Shown here piece after piece: positions 9,343 through 17,498 of a DNA stretch of 64,000 nucleotides. The stretch is from Alphaproteobacteria bacterium. Its GTDB lineage: Bacteria; Pseudomonadota; Alphaproteobacteria; Rhodobacterales; Rhodobacteraceae. Both the position numbers and the translations under genes were made by a program. The notes beneath the pieces were generated by a model. The model saw only the letters and a list, made by a program, of their open reading frames with translations, searched no databases and was not told the origin of the DNA. The stretch covers positions 124,001-188,000 of the forward strand of contig JAUIFH010000003.1 in assembly GCA_030429495.1 (NCBI GenBank), written 5' to 3'. Each line of letters begins with the position of its first letter. Within the stretch, counting starts at the first letter, position 1.

Positions 9343-10233
9343 CTATTCCACCGGCGCGACGCGCTTGAGATAGGCGGCGATGGCCTGCCGGTCCTCGGGC
9401 GGCAGTTTCGCGGTGTTCTGCACCACCAATGCCATATGTCCGCCCGCGCTGTCATAGTCGGGCGTGAAACCCGATGTCAGGTATTCGACGATGTCGGCCT
9501 GCGACCACGAGAGTTTCGCAGGCGTGATGTTCGGAAAACTGCCCTTCCCCGCGGGCACCGGGCCGCCGGCGAACCAACGCGCCTTGTCCATGCCACCAAG
9601 GGCGTTTCGCGGCGTATGGCATTCGCCGCAATGGCCAAGCGCCTCTGCCAGATAGCGCCCGCGCGTCTCTTCCTCGGTCAGGTCGCCGGTAACGACCCAG
9701 TCGGCATCGAGGAACAGCAGCTTCCATCCGCCGAGCGACAGGCGAATGTTGAACGGAAAGCCGACCTCATGGTCCGCGTTCGGCGTCGGATCGGGGGGAA
9801 GCGTGGCAAGAAACGCGCGCAGATCGACGATGTCCTGCAACTCCGCCTTCGCGTAGCTGCCATAGGGAAAGACCGGATAGTAGTGCTGTCCGTCCGGCGA
9901 TACGCCGCGCATCATCGCATTCGCAAGGTCAAGATCGCTCCAGCTTCCGATGCCGGCTTCGGGATCGGTCGAGATGTTCGGCGCGATGAAGGTGCCGAAG
10001 GGCGAGGGAAAACGCTGCCCGCCCTTCAGAACAAGCTTCTCGTCGCCTTCCGCCTTCTCGTCAGCGTGGCATGAGGCACAACCCGCCGCCCAGAAGACCT
10101 TCTCGCCACGTGCGACGTCGGCAGTCAGCCCGGCAAGTGCATCGGCAGGAAGCGGTTTCGGCCGTACCAGCCAGAAGCCCACGGCCGCGCCCACGACAGC
10201 CAGCGCCAGCAGCGTGACGAGAATGCGTTTCAT
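9343..10233 (-). CDS. Diheme cytochrome c, membrane-anchored
   Basis: A 296-residue c-type cytochrome with an N-terminal hydrophobic segment (residues 4-22) that acts as signal or anchor, so it works in the periplasm. Two heme c sites are visible: CASCH at 52-56 and CGECH at 202-206, each in its own cytochrome c domain. The second is followed by TPRNALGGMDK, typical of the diheme cytochromes of dehydrogenase-linked chains. It is the second gene of an operon with cytochrome c', 67 bp upstream, so it may pass electrons to or from that partner or a terminal oxidase. The donor is not evident from the neighbours. Confidence 0.9.
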   Translation of the reverse strand: MKRILVTLLALAVVGAAVGFWLVRPKPLPADALAGLTADVARGEKVFWAAGCASCHADEKAEGDEKLVLKGGQRFPSPFGTFIAPNISTDPEAGIGSWSDLDLANAMMRGVSPDGQHYYPVFPYGSYAKAELQDIVDLRAFLATLPPDPTPNADHEVGFPFNIRLSLGGWKLLFLDADWVVTGDLTEEETRGRYLAEALGHCGECHTPRNALGGMDKARWFAGGPVPAGKGSFPNITPAKLSWSQADIVEYLTSGFTPDYDSAGGHMALVVQNTAKLPPEDRQAIAAYLKRVAPVE

Positions 10234-10256
10234 TCAAGGACCTTTCGACAGAATAC

Positions 10257-10280
10257 GGGGCGGGCCCGCGGACCCGCCCC
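10257..10280 (-). other. Intercistronic hairpin in the cytochrome operon
   Basis: GGGGCGGG (10257-10264) pairs with CCCGCCCC (10273-10280) around a short loop between the cytochrome c' and diheme genes. On the minus strand it is followed by GTATTCTG, not a U-tract, so processing or mRNA 3'-end protection (more cytochrome c' than diheme protein) is likelier than full termination. Confidence 0.45.
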
Positions 10281-10300
10281 GACCCTCAACGGGGACTTGT

Positions 10301-10765
10301 TCAGTTCGTCGGGACGCGGAAGGCCTTGTGGCAGCCGCCGCAACCATCGCCGACGCCTTTCATGGCGCCCTGAAGGCTGGCAAGGTCCACACCTGCTGCC
10401 GCCTGCATCGCGGCGGCGGCATCGGCCATCGCCTTCGCCTTGTCGCCGATGCCCGACCCTTCTTCCCACATCGCGGCAAGTGCGGTCGACGCCGGGTTGG
10501 CGGAGTTGTCCGACCCTTGCGGCCAGAGCATCGACGCGTCGAGCGTGATCGAAGCCATGAGGTTGTCGGCCGCCTTCTGCGCCGCGGCGGCATCGTATTC
10601 CGCTTCGCCCTTCGCCATCGCGCCGAGCACGCCGAGATTGATCGCGCGATACATCATGATGCCCTGGCGCGCCTTGATTTCCCGCGCAAATGGCGCGTCC
10701 TGGGCGATGGCCATGCCGGTGAAGGCAACCGTGGCGAGTGTCAGGCCGGCAAGAATCTTCTTCAT
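10301..10765 (-). CDS. Cytochrome c'
   Basis: A 154-residue periplasmic four-helix-bundle cytochrome. Residues 1-21 are a signal peptide ending AIA/QDAP. The heme site is at the far C-terminus, CGGCH at 142-146 followed by KAFR, which is diagnostic of cytochrome c'. The conserved start of helix A (EIKARQGIMMYRAINLGVLGAM) is present. The start at 10765 has GGGAG 7 bp upstream. In photosynthetic and denitrifying relatives, cytochrome c' binds nitric oxide and protects against it. Here it leads a two-gene operon and is divergent from a LysR regulator with a shared palindromic operator candidate. Confidence 0.93.
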   Translation of the reverse strand: MKKILAGLTLATVAFTGMAIAQDAPFAREIKARQGIMMYRAINLGVLGAMAKGEAEYDAAAAQKAADNLMASITLDASMLWPQGSDNSANPASTALAAMWEEGSGIGDKAKAMADAAAAMQAAAGVDLASLQGAMKGVGDGCGGCHKAFRVPTN

Positions 10766-10793
10766 CGTGAAACTCCCTGTTGAGGACACATGC

Positions 10794-10822
10794 AGGTTAT
10801 CTGTGACGATTTTCATTACCAA
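10794..10822 (-). promoter_or_regulatory. Candidate promoter of the cytochrome operon
   Basis: On the minus strand a TTGGTA -35 box (10817-10822) and a TAACCT -10 box (10794-10799) are separated by 17 bp. It lies upstream of the cytochrome c' ATG (10765), and its -35 overlaps one arm of the ATTACC/GGTAAT palindrome, which suggests direct control by the divergent LysR protein. Confidence 0.4.
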
Positions 10823-10843
10823 CCGAAAATTCCGCATGGTAAT
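10815..10843. promoter_or_regulatory. Palindromic operator candidate for the LysR regulator
   Basis: ATTACC (10815-10820) and GGTAAT (10838-10843) are perfect inverted arms 17 bp apart, with partly symmetric flanks (TTTTCA on the left and TGAAAA on the right). It lies in the divergent cytochrome c'/lysR gap, where LysR-type proteins usually bind. Confidence 0.45.
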
Positions 10844-10949
10844 CGTGAAAAAACGCACAGGCAGGCCGTGAGCCCGGAAATCCTGCGGTTTGACGGACGC
10901 ATGGCCCGGTTTGGCTTTGGTCACAAACGCGTGAGCGGCAAGGTAAAGG

Positions 10950-11813
10950 ATGCGCGACAACTGGGATGATCTTCGCTTCGTTCTCGCGGTGGCCGAGGAA
11001 GGCTCCGTCAGTGCAGCGGCGCGACGGCTTGGCGTGAATCATGCGACGGTGCTGCGGCGGGTCGCTGCCTATGAACACGCCGTGGGCATTGAGCTTTTCG
11101 AGAAGACGGCGCGGGGATACGTGGTTCCGGCCGCGCGCCGGCGTATCATTGACGCGGCGCGCGAGGTCGACCGCGCGGTCCAGTCCGTCGGCCGCATGCT
11201 GCAGGGTGCCCGCGCGCCGGTCGCGGGGACGGTGCGCGTGACCTCGACCGATACGTTCTGCCAGTTGATCCTGCCACCGATCATCCTCGACCTGCGTAGC
11301 CGGGCGCCGGAGCTGAAGGTAGAGCTTCTGTGCTCCAACGCCCATGTCGATCTTGGCCGGGTGCAGGCCGATGTCACGGTCCGCCCCGCGGAAACCCTTC
11401 CCGAAGACCTTGTCGGCGAGGCTGCGGCGACACTCGCCTTTGGGCTATTCCGGCGCAAGTGGAGCGCCACAGGCGCCTGGCTCGGTGTTTCGGGCGCTTT
11501 GTCCCGGTCCTTCCCCGGCCGCTGGATCGGAGAAGAGGTCGATGCCGCCCTGATCGTCGGTGCGGCAGACAGCTTTCCGGTCCTGCGCGAAATGGCGGCA
11601 ACCGGGCAGGGGATGGCGATCCTTCCGCGCTTCATGGGGCAGGAGGACGAGCGGCTGGAAGAGGTTTCCGACACGCTGCCGGACATGGCCGTCGATATCT
11701 GGGTCGCAAGCCATGTCGACCTTGCCGATGTACCACGGATCGCCGAGACGAGGCGCGGCCTTGCCCGTGCGCTGGCGGCGATTGCACCACGCCTCGCCGG
11801 GAACAGGGGCTGA
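10950..11813 (+). CDS. LysR-family transcriptional regulator
   Basis: A 287-residue LysR-type regulator. The N-terminal winged helix-turn-helix is clear (WDDLRFVLAVAEEGSVSAAA, then RRLGVNHATVLRRVAAYE, residues ~5-45), with a linker helix and a periplasmic-binding-protein-like effector domain from ~90. The start ATG follows AAGG. It is divergent from the cytochrome c'/diheme operon, with a palindrome in the shared gap, so autoregulation and control of that operon is the simplest reading. The effector cannot be predicted; a nitrosative signal would fit the cytochrome c' neighbour but is inference. Confidence 0.9.
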   Translation: MRDNWDDLRFVLAVAEEGSVSAAARRLGVNHATVLRRVAAYEHAVGIELFEKTARGYVVPAARRRIIDAAREVDRAVQSVGRMLQGARAPVAGTVRVTSTDTFCQLILPPIILDLRSRAPELKVELLCSNAHVDLGRVQADVTVRPAETLPEDLVGEAAATLAFGLFRRKWSATGAWLGVSGALSRSFPGRWIGEEVDAALIVGAADSFPVLREMAATGQGMAILPRFMGQEDERLEEVSDTLPDMAVDIWVASHVDLADVPRIAETRRGLARALAAIAPRLAGNRG

Positions 11814-11824
11814 CACCGGGGCGG

Positions 11825-12016
11825 TCACGGCAGGGGGCGGATCCTGGGGCGTTCCCCGCCCGGTCGCATCCCGAAATCGTCTGGCCAGAGGTCGAGCCAT
11901 TCAAGGCCCGCAATCGCAAGGCATGCCGCCACCACGACAGCGACAAGGATGACGCGCTTCATCGAAGGCGGCCGCCGTGCCCAGCGGGTCATGCGCAAAA
12001 GGTGGCGGAAGTTCAT
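11825..12016 (-). CDS. Small membrane protein downstream of hpt
   Basis: A putative 63-residue protein starting MNFRHLLRMTRWARRPPSMK. It has a basic N-terminus, one hydrophobic helix (VILVAVVVAACLAIAGLEWL) and a short proline/arginine-rich tail. The ATG at 12016 lies 5 bp after the hpt stop with GAGG close upstream, consistent with translational coupling. It could also begin at the internal MKRVILVAVVV. I do not recognise a family, and the call rests on position, ribosome site and the membrane segment. Confidence 0.5.
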   Translation of the reverse strand: MNFRHLLRMTRWARRPPSMKRVILVAVVVAACLAIAGLEWLDLWPDDFGMRPGGERPRIRPLP

Positions 12017-12021
12017 CGGCC

Positions 12022-12567
12022 TCAGGCGTCCTCGGTGAACCGCACCTTGCCGATGAAGGGAAGGTTGCGGTTGCGTTGCGCGAAGTCGATGCCGTAGCCG
12101 ACGACGAACTCGTCCGGAATCTCGAATCCCGTCCATGTCGCCTTGATCGGCACTTCGCGCCGCGACGGCTTGTCGAGCAGCGCACAGACCTCCAGCCGTT
12201 TCGGATCGCGCGACCGCAGGAGGTTGACGACGTGGTGAAGCGTGAAGCCGGTATCGACGATATCCTCGACCACCAGCACGTCGCGCCCGGCGATCTCGCC
12301 GCGCAGGTCCTTCAGAATGCGCACCTCGCGGCTCGATTCCATCGCATCGCCGTAGGACGACGCCTCAAGGAAATCGACCTCGACCGGCAGGTCGATCTCT
12401 CGCACGAGGTCGGCAATGAAAACGAAAGACCCGCGCAGGAGGCCAACCACGACAAGCTTGTCGGTGCCGTGAAAGGCGCGGGTAATCTCTTTCGCGAGCG
12501 CCTCGACACGGGCGGCGATGGACTTGGCTGAGATCATCTCGTCGATGACATAGGGACGGTGCGGCAT
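12022..12567 (-). CDS. hpt: Hypoxanthine phosphoribosyltransferase
   Basis: A 181-residue purine salvage enzyme that transfers the phosphoribosyl group of PRPP to hypoxanthine (and guanine) to make IMP/GMP in the cytoplasm. The PRPP loop [11 protein letters not shown] is at 97-107 with the catalytic acidic pair. The substrate region [20 protein letters not shown] and the flexible-loop SSYG are present. The ATG at 12567 has AGAGGG 5 bp upstream, so I prefer it to the longer frame that starts nine codons earlier. A small membrane-protein gene follows on the same strand. Confidence 0.95.
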   Translation of the reverse strand: MPHRPYVIDEMISAKSIAARVEALAKEITRAFHGTDKLVVVGLLRGSFVFIADLVREIDLPVEVDFLEASSYGDAMESSREVRILKDLRGEIAGRDVLVVEDIVDTGFTLHHVVNLLRSRDPKRLEVCALLDKPSRREVPIKATWTGFEIPDEFVVGYGIDFAQRNRNLPFIGKVRFTEDA

Positions 12568-12633
12568 GGGACCCTCTTGAATTCGCGCCTTCATTTAGCG
12601 ACACGGGAGGCCGGAGTCACCAAGGACGGATGA

Positions 12634-13089
12634 ATGCCAACCCATTCGGAAACCCGAGTCATGCCCTATACCGCGGCGCAGATGTACGATCTGGTCGCGG
12701 ACGTGGCCCGATACCCCGACTTTCTGCCATGGACGGCCGCCGCCCGCATCCGGTCGCGCGCGGACCGGGGCGACGGTGCGACGGTAATGGAGGCTGATCT
12801 GGTGATCTCCTTCAAGGTCTTCCGCGAACGGTTTGGCAGCCGCGTGACGCTCTGGCCCGCGACGATGCGGATCGACACCGAATATCTTGACGGACCCTTC
12901 CAGCACATGCGGTCTAACTGGGCGTTTCGCGACCGCGAGGATGGCGGGTGCGATGTGTCCTTCTTCGTGGACTTCGCGTTCCGGAACGCAATCCTGCAAA
13001 AGCTGATCGGCGTGGTGTTCGACGAAGCCATGCACCGGGTCGTCCGCGCGTTCGAAGATCGTGCCCGCGCGCTTTACGGGACGGGTTGA
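12634..13089 (+). CDS. Coq10/RatA-type START-domain protein
   Basis: A 151-residue protein of the polyketide cyclase/START superfamily closest to Coq10 (often labelled RatA-like ribosome-association toxin). Visible features are MYDLVADVARYPDFLPWTAAARI at the N-terminus, the amphipathic strand VSFFVDFAFRNAILQKLIG, and a C-terminal helix (VVRAFEDRARALYG). Coq10 proteins bind ubiquinone and support respiratory electron transfer, and that role is the more likely one in an aerobic alphaproteobacterium. It is divergent from hpt. Toxin activity is not supported by anything I can see. Confidence 0.88.
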   Translation: MPTHSETRVMPYTAAQMYDLVADVARYPDFLPWTAAARIRSRADRGDGATVMEADLVISFKVFRERFGSRVTLWPATMRIDTEYLDGPFQHMRSNWAFRDREDGGCDVSFFVDFAFRNAILQKLIGVVFDEAMHRVVRAFEDRARALYGTG

Positions 13090-13138
13090 TCTGGCGGTTC
13101 TGCTACCGAATTTGCGCTATCGGTGTGGTTGACCTGTT

Positions 13139-13612
13139 TCACGCGGACAGTGCGTCAATCAGAAGGTCAAGCGCGTGATCCACGGTCGCGCGACGCACCG
13201 CCGCTCGCCCACGCGCACCGAACTCCACGGTCTCGACCCGTGTTGCGCGGCCGGACTGCGCCAGCCCGAAACAGACCCGGCCCTCGGGCTTGTGTTCAGA
13301 CCCGCCCGGTCCGGCAATGCCGGTGACGGAGACGGCAAGCGCCGCGTCCGAGCGGGACAGGGCACCCTCGGCCATCTCGCGCGCGACGGCCTCGCTGACC
13401 GCGCCGTGGGTCGCAAGTGTCGAGGCGCCGACACCCAGCATCGCCTGCTTGGCCGCGTTGGAATAGGTCACGAAGCCGCGGTCGAATACGTCGGAAGACC
13501 CGGCAATATCTGTGATCGCGGCAGCGATCATGCCGCCGGTGCAGCTTTCGGCCGTCGCAACCATCACGCCCCGCGCCCTCGCAAGGTCAAGAAGCGTATC
13601 TGCCCGGCTCAC
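13139..13612 (-). CDS. cinA: CinA C-terminal domain amidohydrolase (NMN deamidase)
   Basis: A 157-residue stand-alone CinA C-terminal domain, the nicotinamide-nucleotide deamidase PncC fold. Family marks are TAESCTGGMIAAAITDIAGSS near the N-terminus, YSNAAKQAMLGV, VSVTGIAGPGG and EGRVCFGL. I place the start at GTG 13612, which overlaps the pgpA stop by 4 bp (GTGA). Longer in-frame starts would run back through pgpA. It is the last gene of the ispDF-pgpA-cinA operon. The N-terminal CinA domain found in some bacteria is absent, as is usual in this family. Confidence 0.92.
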   Translation of the reverse strand: MSRADTLLDLARARGVMVATAESCTGGMIAAAITDIAGSSDVFDRGFVTYSNAAKQAMLGVGASTLATHGAVSEAVAREMAEGALSRSDAALAVSVTGIAGPGGSEHKPEGRVCFGLAQSGRATRVETVEFGARGRAAVRRATVDHALDLLIDALSA

Positions 13613-14112
13613 AGCCCCATCACCCCGTGCCAGAGTCCGGCGGCGACCATTGTGGCGAGCCCGGCAAACAGCCCCGCCCAGAGGTCGTCCTCCATCGTGC
13701 CCGATGCGGTTCCCTTTGCGTCGGCGCGCCCGATCACGCCCGGCTTCCAGATGTCGAAGAGACGAAAGAACAGGAACGCCGCGACCCAGCCCGGCCATGC
13801 TGCAAGGGCCCAGTCCTCAACCCCGCGTGACCAGAAAGCGGCAGCGGGGAACAGAAGCGCGATCCACTGGCCGGCGACCTCGTCGATGACGATTTCCGAA
13901 GGGTCCTTGTCCTCCTGCCCGGCGACGGCCCCGGCGGTCGCCCAGAATCCGAGCGGGATGACAAGCAGGGTCGCCACAACCAGAACCGGGAAACCGAGAA
14001 ACCGGTCGATCGCGAGCCCGAGAAGGACAGCCACGACCGACCCCCATGTGCCGGGCGCGGGACGCAGCAGGCCGGTGCCAAACCAGGTGGCGATCAGGCG
14101 CGGAAGGGTCAT
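13609..14112 (-). CDS. pgpA: Phosphatidylglycerophosphatase A
   Basis: A 167-residue inner-membrane phosphatase that makes phosphatidylglycerol from phosphatidylglycerol phosphate. The conserved catalytic and membrane regions are visible: [20 protein letters not shown] near the N-terminus and [14 protein letters not shown] in the middle, with hydrophobic helices between. Its ATG overlaps the ispDF stop by 4 bp, and its stop overlaps the cinA GTG by 4 bp, so all three are likely translated in sequence. Confidence 0.95.
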   Translation of the reverse strand: MTLPRLIATWFGTGLLRPAPGTWGSVVAVLLGLAIDRFLGFPVLVVATLLVIPLGFWATAGAVAGQEDKDPSEIVIDEVAGQWIALLFPAAAFWSRGVEDWALAAWPGWVAAFLFFRLFDIWKPGVIGRADAKGTASGTMEDDLWAGLFAGLATMVAAGLWHGVMGL

Positions 14113-15236
14113 GACTTCACCAGTGTGACGGTTGCGAGGGCCGCGATGCCTTCCTCACGACCGGTAAATCCAAGCTGCTCCGAGGTCGTCGCCTTGACGC
14201 TGATGCGGTCCGGGTCAACGTCCATGATACGTGACAGTTCCTTCGCCATATCAATAGCATGCGGGCCGATCTTCGGGCGTTCGCAGATGAGGGTCACATC
14301 GGCGTTCGTGACCCTGTAACCCCGGCTGCGGGCCAGATCGGCGGCATGGGTCAGGAAAATGTGGCTCGCCGCGCCCTTCCATTGGGCATCCGACGGCGGA
14401 AAGTGACGGCCGATATCGCCTTCGGCAAGCGCGCCGTAGATCGCGTCGGTCAGCGCATGCATCCCGACATCGGCATCCGAATGGCCCAGAAGTCCGCGCC
14501 CATGCGGAACGCGTATCCCGCACAATATGACGTGGTCGCCTTCGGTGAAGGCGTGAACGTCGAACCCGTTGCCGGTGCGGATATCCATCTTGCCCCCAAG
14601 CATCCGTTCGGCGCGGGCGAAGTCGTCCGGCCATGTGATCTTGATATTGTCCTCCTCGCCCTCGACGATGGCGACGTCAAGATCTGCCGACAGGGCTACT
14701 TCTACATCGTCGGCGGCGCCACCCGGATGGGCGCGGTGCGCATCGCGGATCGCTCCGAACCGGAATCCCTGCGGCGTCTGCGCGCGAAAAAGGCCATCGC
14801 GGTTTCGGATACCACCCACACGCCCGTCCGACCCGGTCCAGAGCGCGTCCGTCAAAGGAAGCGCGGGGGCGGCCGCAGGTGCGTCGCTGAGCGCCGCGAG
14901 GACACGGCCGACAAGCGCGCGGGAGACGAAGGGTCGCGCGCCGTCATGGATCAGGACCTGCGAAATCTGTTCACCGTCAACGGATTCCAGAGCGTTCCGC
15001 ACCGAGTCCGCGCGGCTTTCACCTCCGGCGATGAGGGTCACGCGACCCTGAAACTCCTCCACGGCCCGGGCCATGTCGTCGGGGCTCACGACCACGATGA
15101 TCCGGCCGAAACCCTGAAACGCGGCGACGGTTCGGGCAAGGACGGTCTGTCCGCCGAGCATCCGCCACTGCTTCGGTACACCGCCTGCGCGCGTGCCGCG
15201 TCCTGCCGCCACGATGATGATTGCCGTTTCTTCCAC
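14109..15236 (-). CDS. ispDF: Bifunctional IspD/IspF isoprenoid enzyme
   Basis: A 375-residue fusion of two non-consecutive enzymes of the methylerythritol phosphate pathway. Residues 1-216 are IspD, the CDP-methylerythritol synthetase ([19 protein letters not shown] nucleotide loop, [10 protein letters not shown]). Residues 217-375 are IspF, the methylerythritol cyclodiphosphate synthase (GNGFDVHAF with metal ligands Asp226 and His228, [30 protein letters not shown]). The fusion is normal in many alphaproteobacteria. It heads the ispDF-pgpA-cinA operon and is divergent from dusB. Confidence 0.97.
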   Translation of the reverse strand: MEETAIIIVAAGRGTRAGGVPKQWRMLGGQTVLARTVAAFQGFGRIIVVVSPDDMARAVEEFQGRVTLIAGGESRADSVRNALESVDGEQISQVLIHDGARPFVSRALVGRVLAALSDAPAAAPALPLTDALWTGSDGRVGGIRNRDGLFRAQTPQGFRFGAIRDAHRAHPGGAADDVEVALSADLDVAIVEGEEDNIKITWPDDFARAERMLGGKMDIRTGNGFDVHAFTEGDHVILCGIRVPHGRGLLGHSDADVGMHALTDAIYGALAEGDIGRHFPPSDAQWKGAASHIFLTHAADLARSRGYRVTNADVTLICERPKIGPHAIDMAKELSRIMDVDPDRISVKATTSEQLGFTGREEGIAALATVTLVKS

Positions 15237-15426
15237 GCCACGCCCCCGATTTTCCCTGCTCTAATCCGCCGGGGCCGTGCGGGCAATGCCCGGTGCGTCC
15301 ACAGGTGCCGGCCAGCATGCTTAAACTTTGAGCAGAAACCGCACCCGGGCCGTCAAAGACAGTGTTCCGGTTGCGGATTTGCCTTGCAGAGATTACGACG
15401 GTGGCAATTGCACAAGGATTAGGCGC

Positions 15427-16422
15427 TTGGCCTTCACGCTTGGCGACATGACGCTCTCTCCTCCGGTGTTCCTGGCGCCGTTGGCCGGGATCACCGACCT
15501 GCCGTTCCGGCGGCTGGTGGCGCGCTTCGGCGCGGGCCTTGTCGTGTCAGAGATGGTCGCCTCGGGCGAACTGCTGACGCAGAAGCCATCGGTCCGGGCC
15601 AAGGCGCGCACCGATCTGGGCCTAGCCGACGGCACGGCCACCTCGGTACAGCTTGCCGGACGCGAAGCCGGGGCAATGGCAGAGGCCGCGAAGGTCGTGG
15701 CCGATATGGGCGCGCGGATCATCGACATAAACATGGGCTGCCCGGCCAAGAAGGTGACGGGCGGACTGTCCGGCTCTGCACTGATGCGCGACCCGGACCA
15801 TGCCCTGCGGCTGATCGAGGCGGTCGTGGGCGCGGTCGACGTGCCCGTCACGCTCAAATGCCGGCTGGGTTGGGATACCGACTGCCAGAACGCGGCCGAC
15901 CTTGCGCGGCGGGCAGAGGCGGCCGGAATTCGGATGGTCACCGTTCACGGGCGCACGCGACAGCAATTCTACAAAGGCAGGGCGGACTGGGCAGCCATAG
16001 CCGAGGTCAAGCGCGCCGTCTCGGTTCCGGTGATCGCCAACGGCGACATCGTCGACGTGGCGGCTGCTCGGACGGCGCTCCGGGCGTCCGGCGCGGACGG
16101 CGTGATGGTCGGACGGGGCGCGCAGGGCGCGCCCTGGCGACCGGCCGAGATCGCGGCGGCACTGTTCGGTTCGCCACTGCCGGCCATTCCTGCGGGAGTC
16201 GCACTTTCTGACTTAATATCCGAACATTACGATGACATGCTCAAGTTCTACGGTCGCGAACTGGGCCTGCGCATCGCGCGCAAGCATCTGCGCTGGTACA
16301 CTGATGAGGCTGGCGTGGACCCGGCCGTCAGCGCGCGGATGATGGTGGCGGATACACCGGAGGCAGTGTTGCACCTCATCGCCACGGCGTTCTGCGACGG
16401 CGGCGCGAGGCGCGCCGCATGA
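15427..16422 (+). CDS. dusB: tRNA-dihydrouridine synthase (DusB/NifR3)
   Basis: A 331-residue FMN-dependent tRNA-dihydrouridine synthase. Evidence is the N-terminal LSPPVFLAPLAGITDLPFR, INMGCPAKKVTGG with the catalytic Cys, TVHGRTRQQFYKG, NGDI, and MVGRGAQGAPW phosphate-binding loops. I use TTG at 15427, which has AAGGA 8 bp upstream and gives the short AFTLGDM leader typical of the family. ATG at 15448 is the alternative. It is the first gene of the dusB-ntrB-ntrC operon and overlaps ntrB by 4 bp, the arrangement that gave the gene its old name nifR3 in Rhodobacter. Confidence 0.94.
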   Translation: MAFTLGDMTLSPPVFLAPLAGITDLPFRRLVARFGAGLVVSEMVASGELLTQKPSVRAKARTDLGLADGTATSVQLAGREAGAMAEAAKVVADMGARIIDINMGCPAKKVTGGLSGSALMRDPDHALRLIEAVVGAVDVPVTLKCRLGWDTDCQNAADLARRAEAAGIRMVTVHGRTRQQFYKGRADWAAIAEVKRAVSVPVIANGDIVDVAAARTALRASGADGVMVGRGAQGAPWRPAEIAAALFGSPLPAIPAGVALSDLISEHYDDMLKFYGRELGLRIARKHLRWYTDEAGVDPAVSARMMVADTPEAVLHLIATAFCDGGARRAA

Positions 16423-17498
16423 CACTGCCCGCCGCCGCGACCCTTTGGGCCTCGCTTCCGGTCCCGGCGATCGTGATCGACGCCGACAATCGCGCGGTGG
16501 AGCTTAATCCGGCGGCGGAGTCCTTCCTGAATGTCTCGGTCAAGGCGCTCAAGGGGCAGCCGCTGTTCGACCGCCTCGCTATCGACGCGCCTCTGGAAGA
16601 GGTGTTCGAGCGGGTCCGCGCCAATCATTCCTCGCTGTTCATCAACGATGTCGATGTCGGCACAGGCGACCGCGCGCCGGTGATCTGCAACCTTCAGGCC
16701 GCACCGCTTGGCGAGGCGGCGGGCGCGGTTCTTCTGCTCATCTCGCCGCGTGAGCTGGCGGAGCGGCTGGGGCGGGGCCAAGGCATGAAATCAGCGGCAC
16801 GCTCGGCCATCGGCATGGCCGAGATGCTGGCGCATGAGATCAAGAACCCGCTTGCCGGCATCACCGGCGCGGCCCAGCTACTGTCGATGAACCTCGGCCC
16901 GGAAGATATTGAGCTCGCTGACCTTATCGTCGAGGAAAGCCGCCGCATCGTGGCCCTTCTCGACCAAGTGGAACAGTTCGGGAACCTGCGCCCGCCGGCG
17001 GCGCGGGCGGTCAATATCCACGATGTTCTCGACCGGGCCCGCCGCTCGGCGCTGCTGGGCTTCGCGGCGCATATGGCGGTGCTGGAGGAGTATGACCCAT
17101 CGCTGCCTTCCACCTGGGGCGACGCCGACCAGTTGCTTCAGGTGATACTCAACCTCCTGAAGAACGCGGCGGAAGCCGCGAGGGGCCAGCCGGGCACGAT
17201 TCGCCTCAAGACCTACTATGACCATTCGCTGCGGCTACGCCGGGCCGACGGTGCCGGCACCACGCTGCCGCTTCAGATCGAAGTGACCGACGATGGCCCC
17301 GGCATCCCGCCGGAGATCGCGGGCGACATCTTCGATCCGTTCGTCTCCGGCCGCGACAATGGCACCGGCCTCGGCCTCGCGCTTGTCTCCAAGATCGTGT
17401 CCGAGCATGGCGGCTGGATCAGCGTCGATTCCGTTCCCGGCCGCACGACGTTCCGCCTGTCGCTGCCGGTCGCGCCGAAACCTGAGGAGAATGACTGA
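16419..17498 (+). CDS. ntrB: Nitrogen regulation sensor kinase NtrB (GlnL)
   Basis: A 359-residue cytoplasmic histidine kinase that senses nitrogen status through PII and controls NtrC phosphorylation. An N-terminal PAS domain (residues ~8-110) is followed by the H-box [12 protein letters not shown] with phosphorylated His139. The ATPase domain follows, with the N-box LLKNAAEAA and G-boxes VTDDGPGIP and [11 protein letters not shown]. There are no membrane segments, as expected. It overlaps dusB by 4 bp and ntrC by 1 bp. Confidence 0.96.
   Translation: MTLPAAATLWASLPVPAIVIDADNRAVELNPAAESFLNVSVKALKGQPLFDRLAIDAPLEEVFERVRANHSSLFINDVDVGTGDRAPVICNLQAAPLGEAAGAVLLLISPRELAERLGRGQGMKSAARSAIGMAEMLAHEIKNPLAGITGAAQLLSMNLGPEDIELADLIVEESRRIVALLDQVEQFGNLRPPAARAVNIHDVLDRARRSALLGFAAHMAVLEEYDPSLPSTWGDADQLLQVILNLLKNAAEAARGQPGTIRLKTYYDHSLRLRRADGAGTTLPLQIEVTDDGPGIPPEIAGDIFDPFVSGRDNGTGLGLALVSKIVSEHGGWISVDSVPGRTTFRLSLPVAPKPEEND

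Noticed and set aside
12634-13089. Type II toxin (RatA) call
   Set aside because: There is no antitoxin partner gene, and the sequence fits the Coq10 ubiquinone-binding group as well or better.
15402-15412. TGGC...TTGCA string upstream of dusB, resembling a sigma-54 promoter
   Set aside because: TGGCAATTGCA places the GG and GC elements only a few bases apart instead of the required one-turn spacing.
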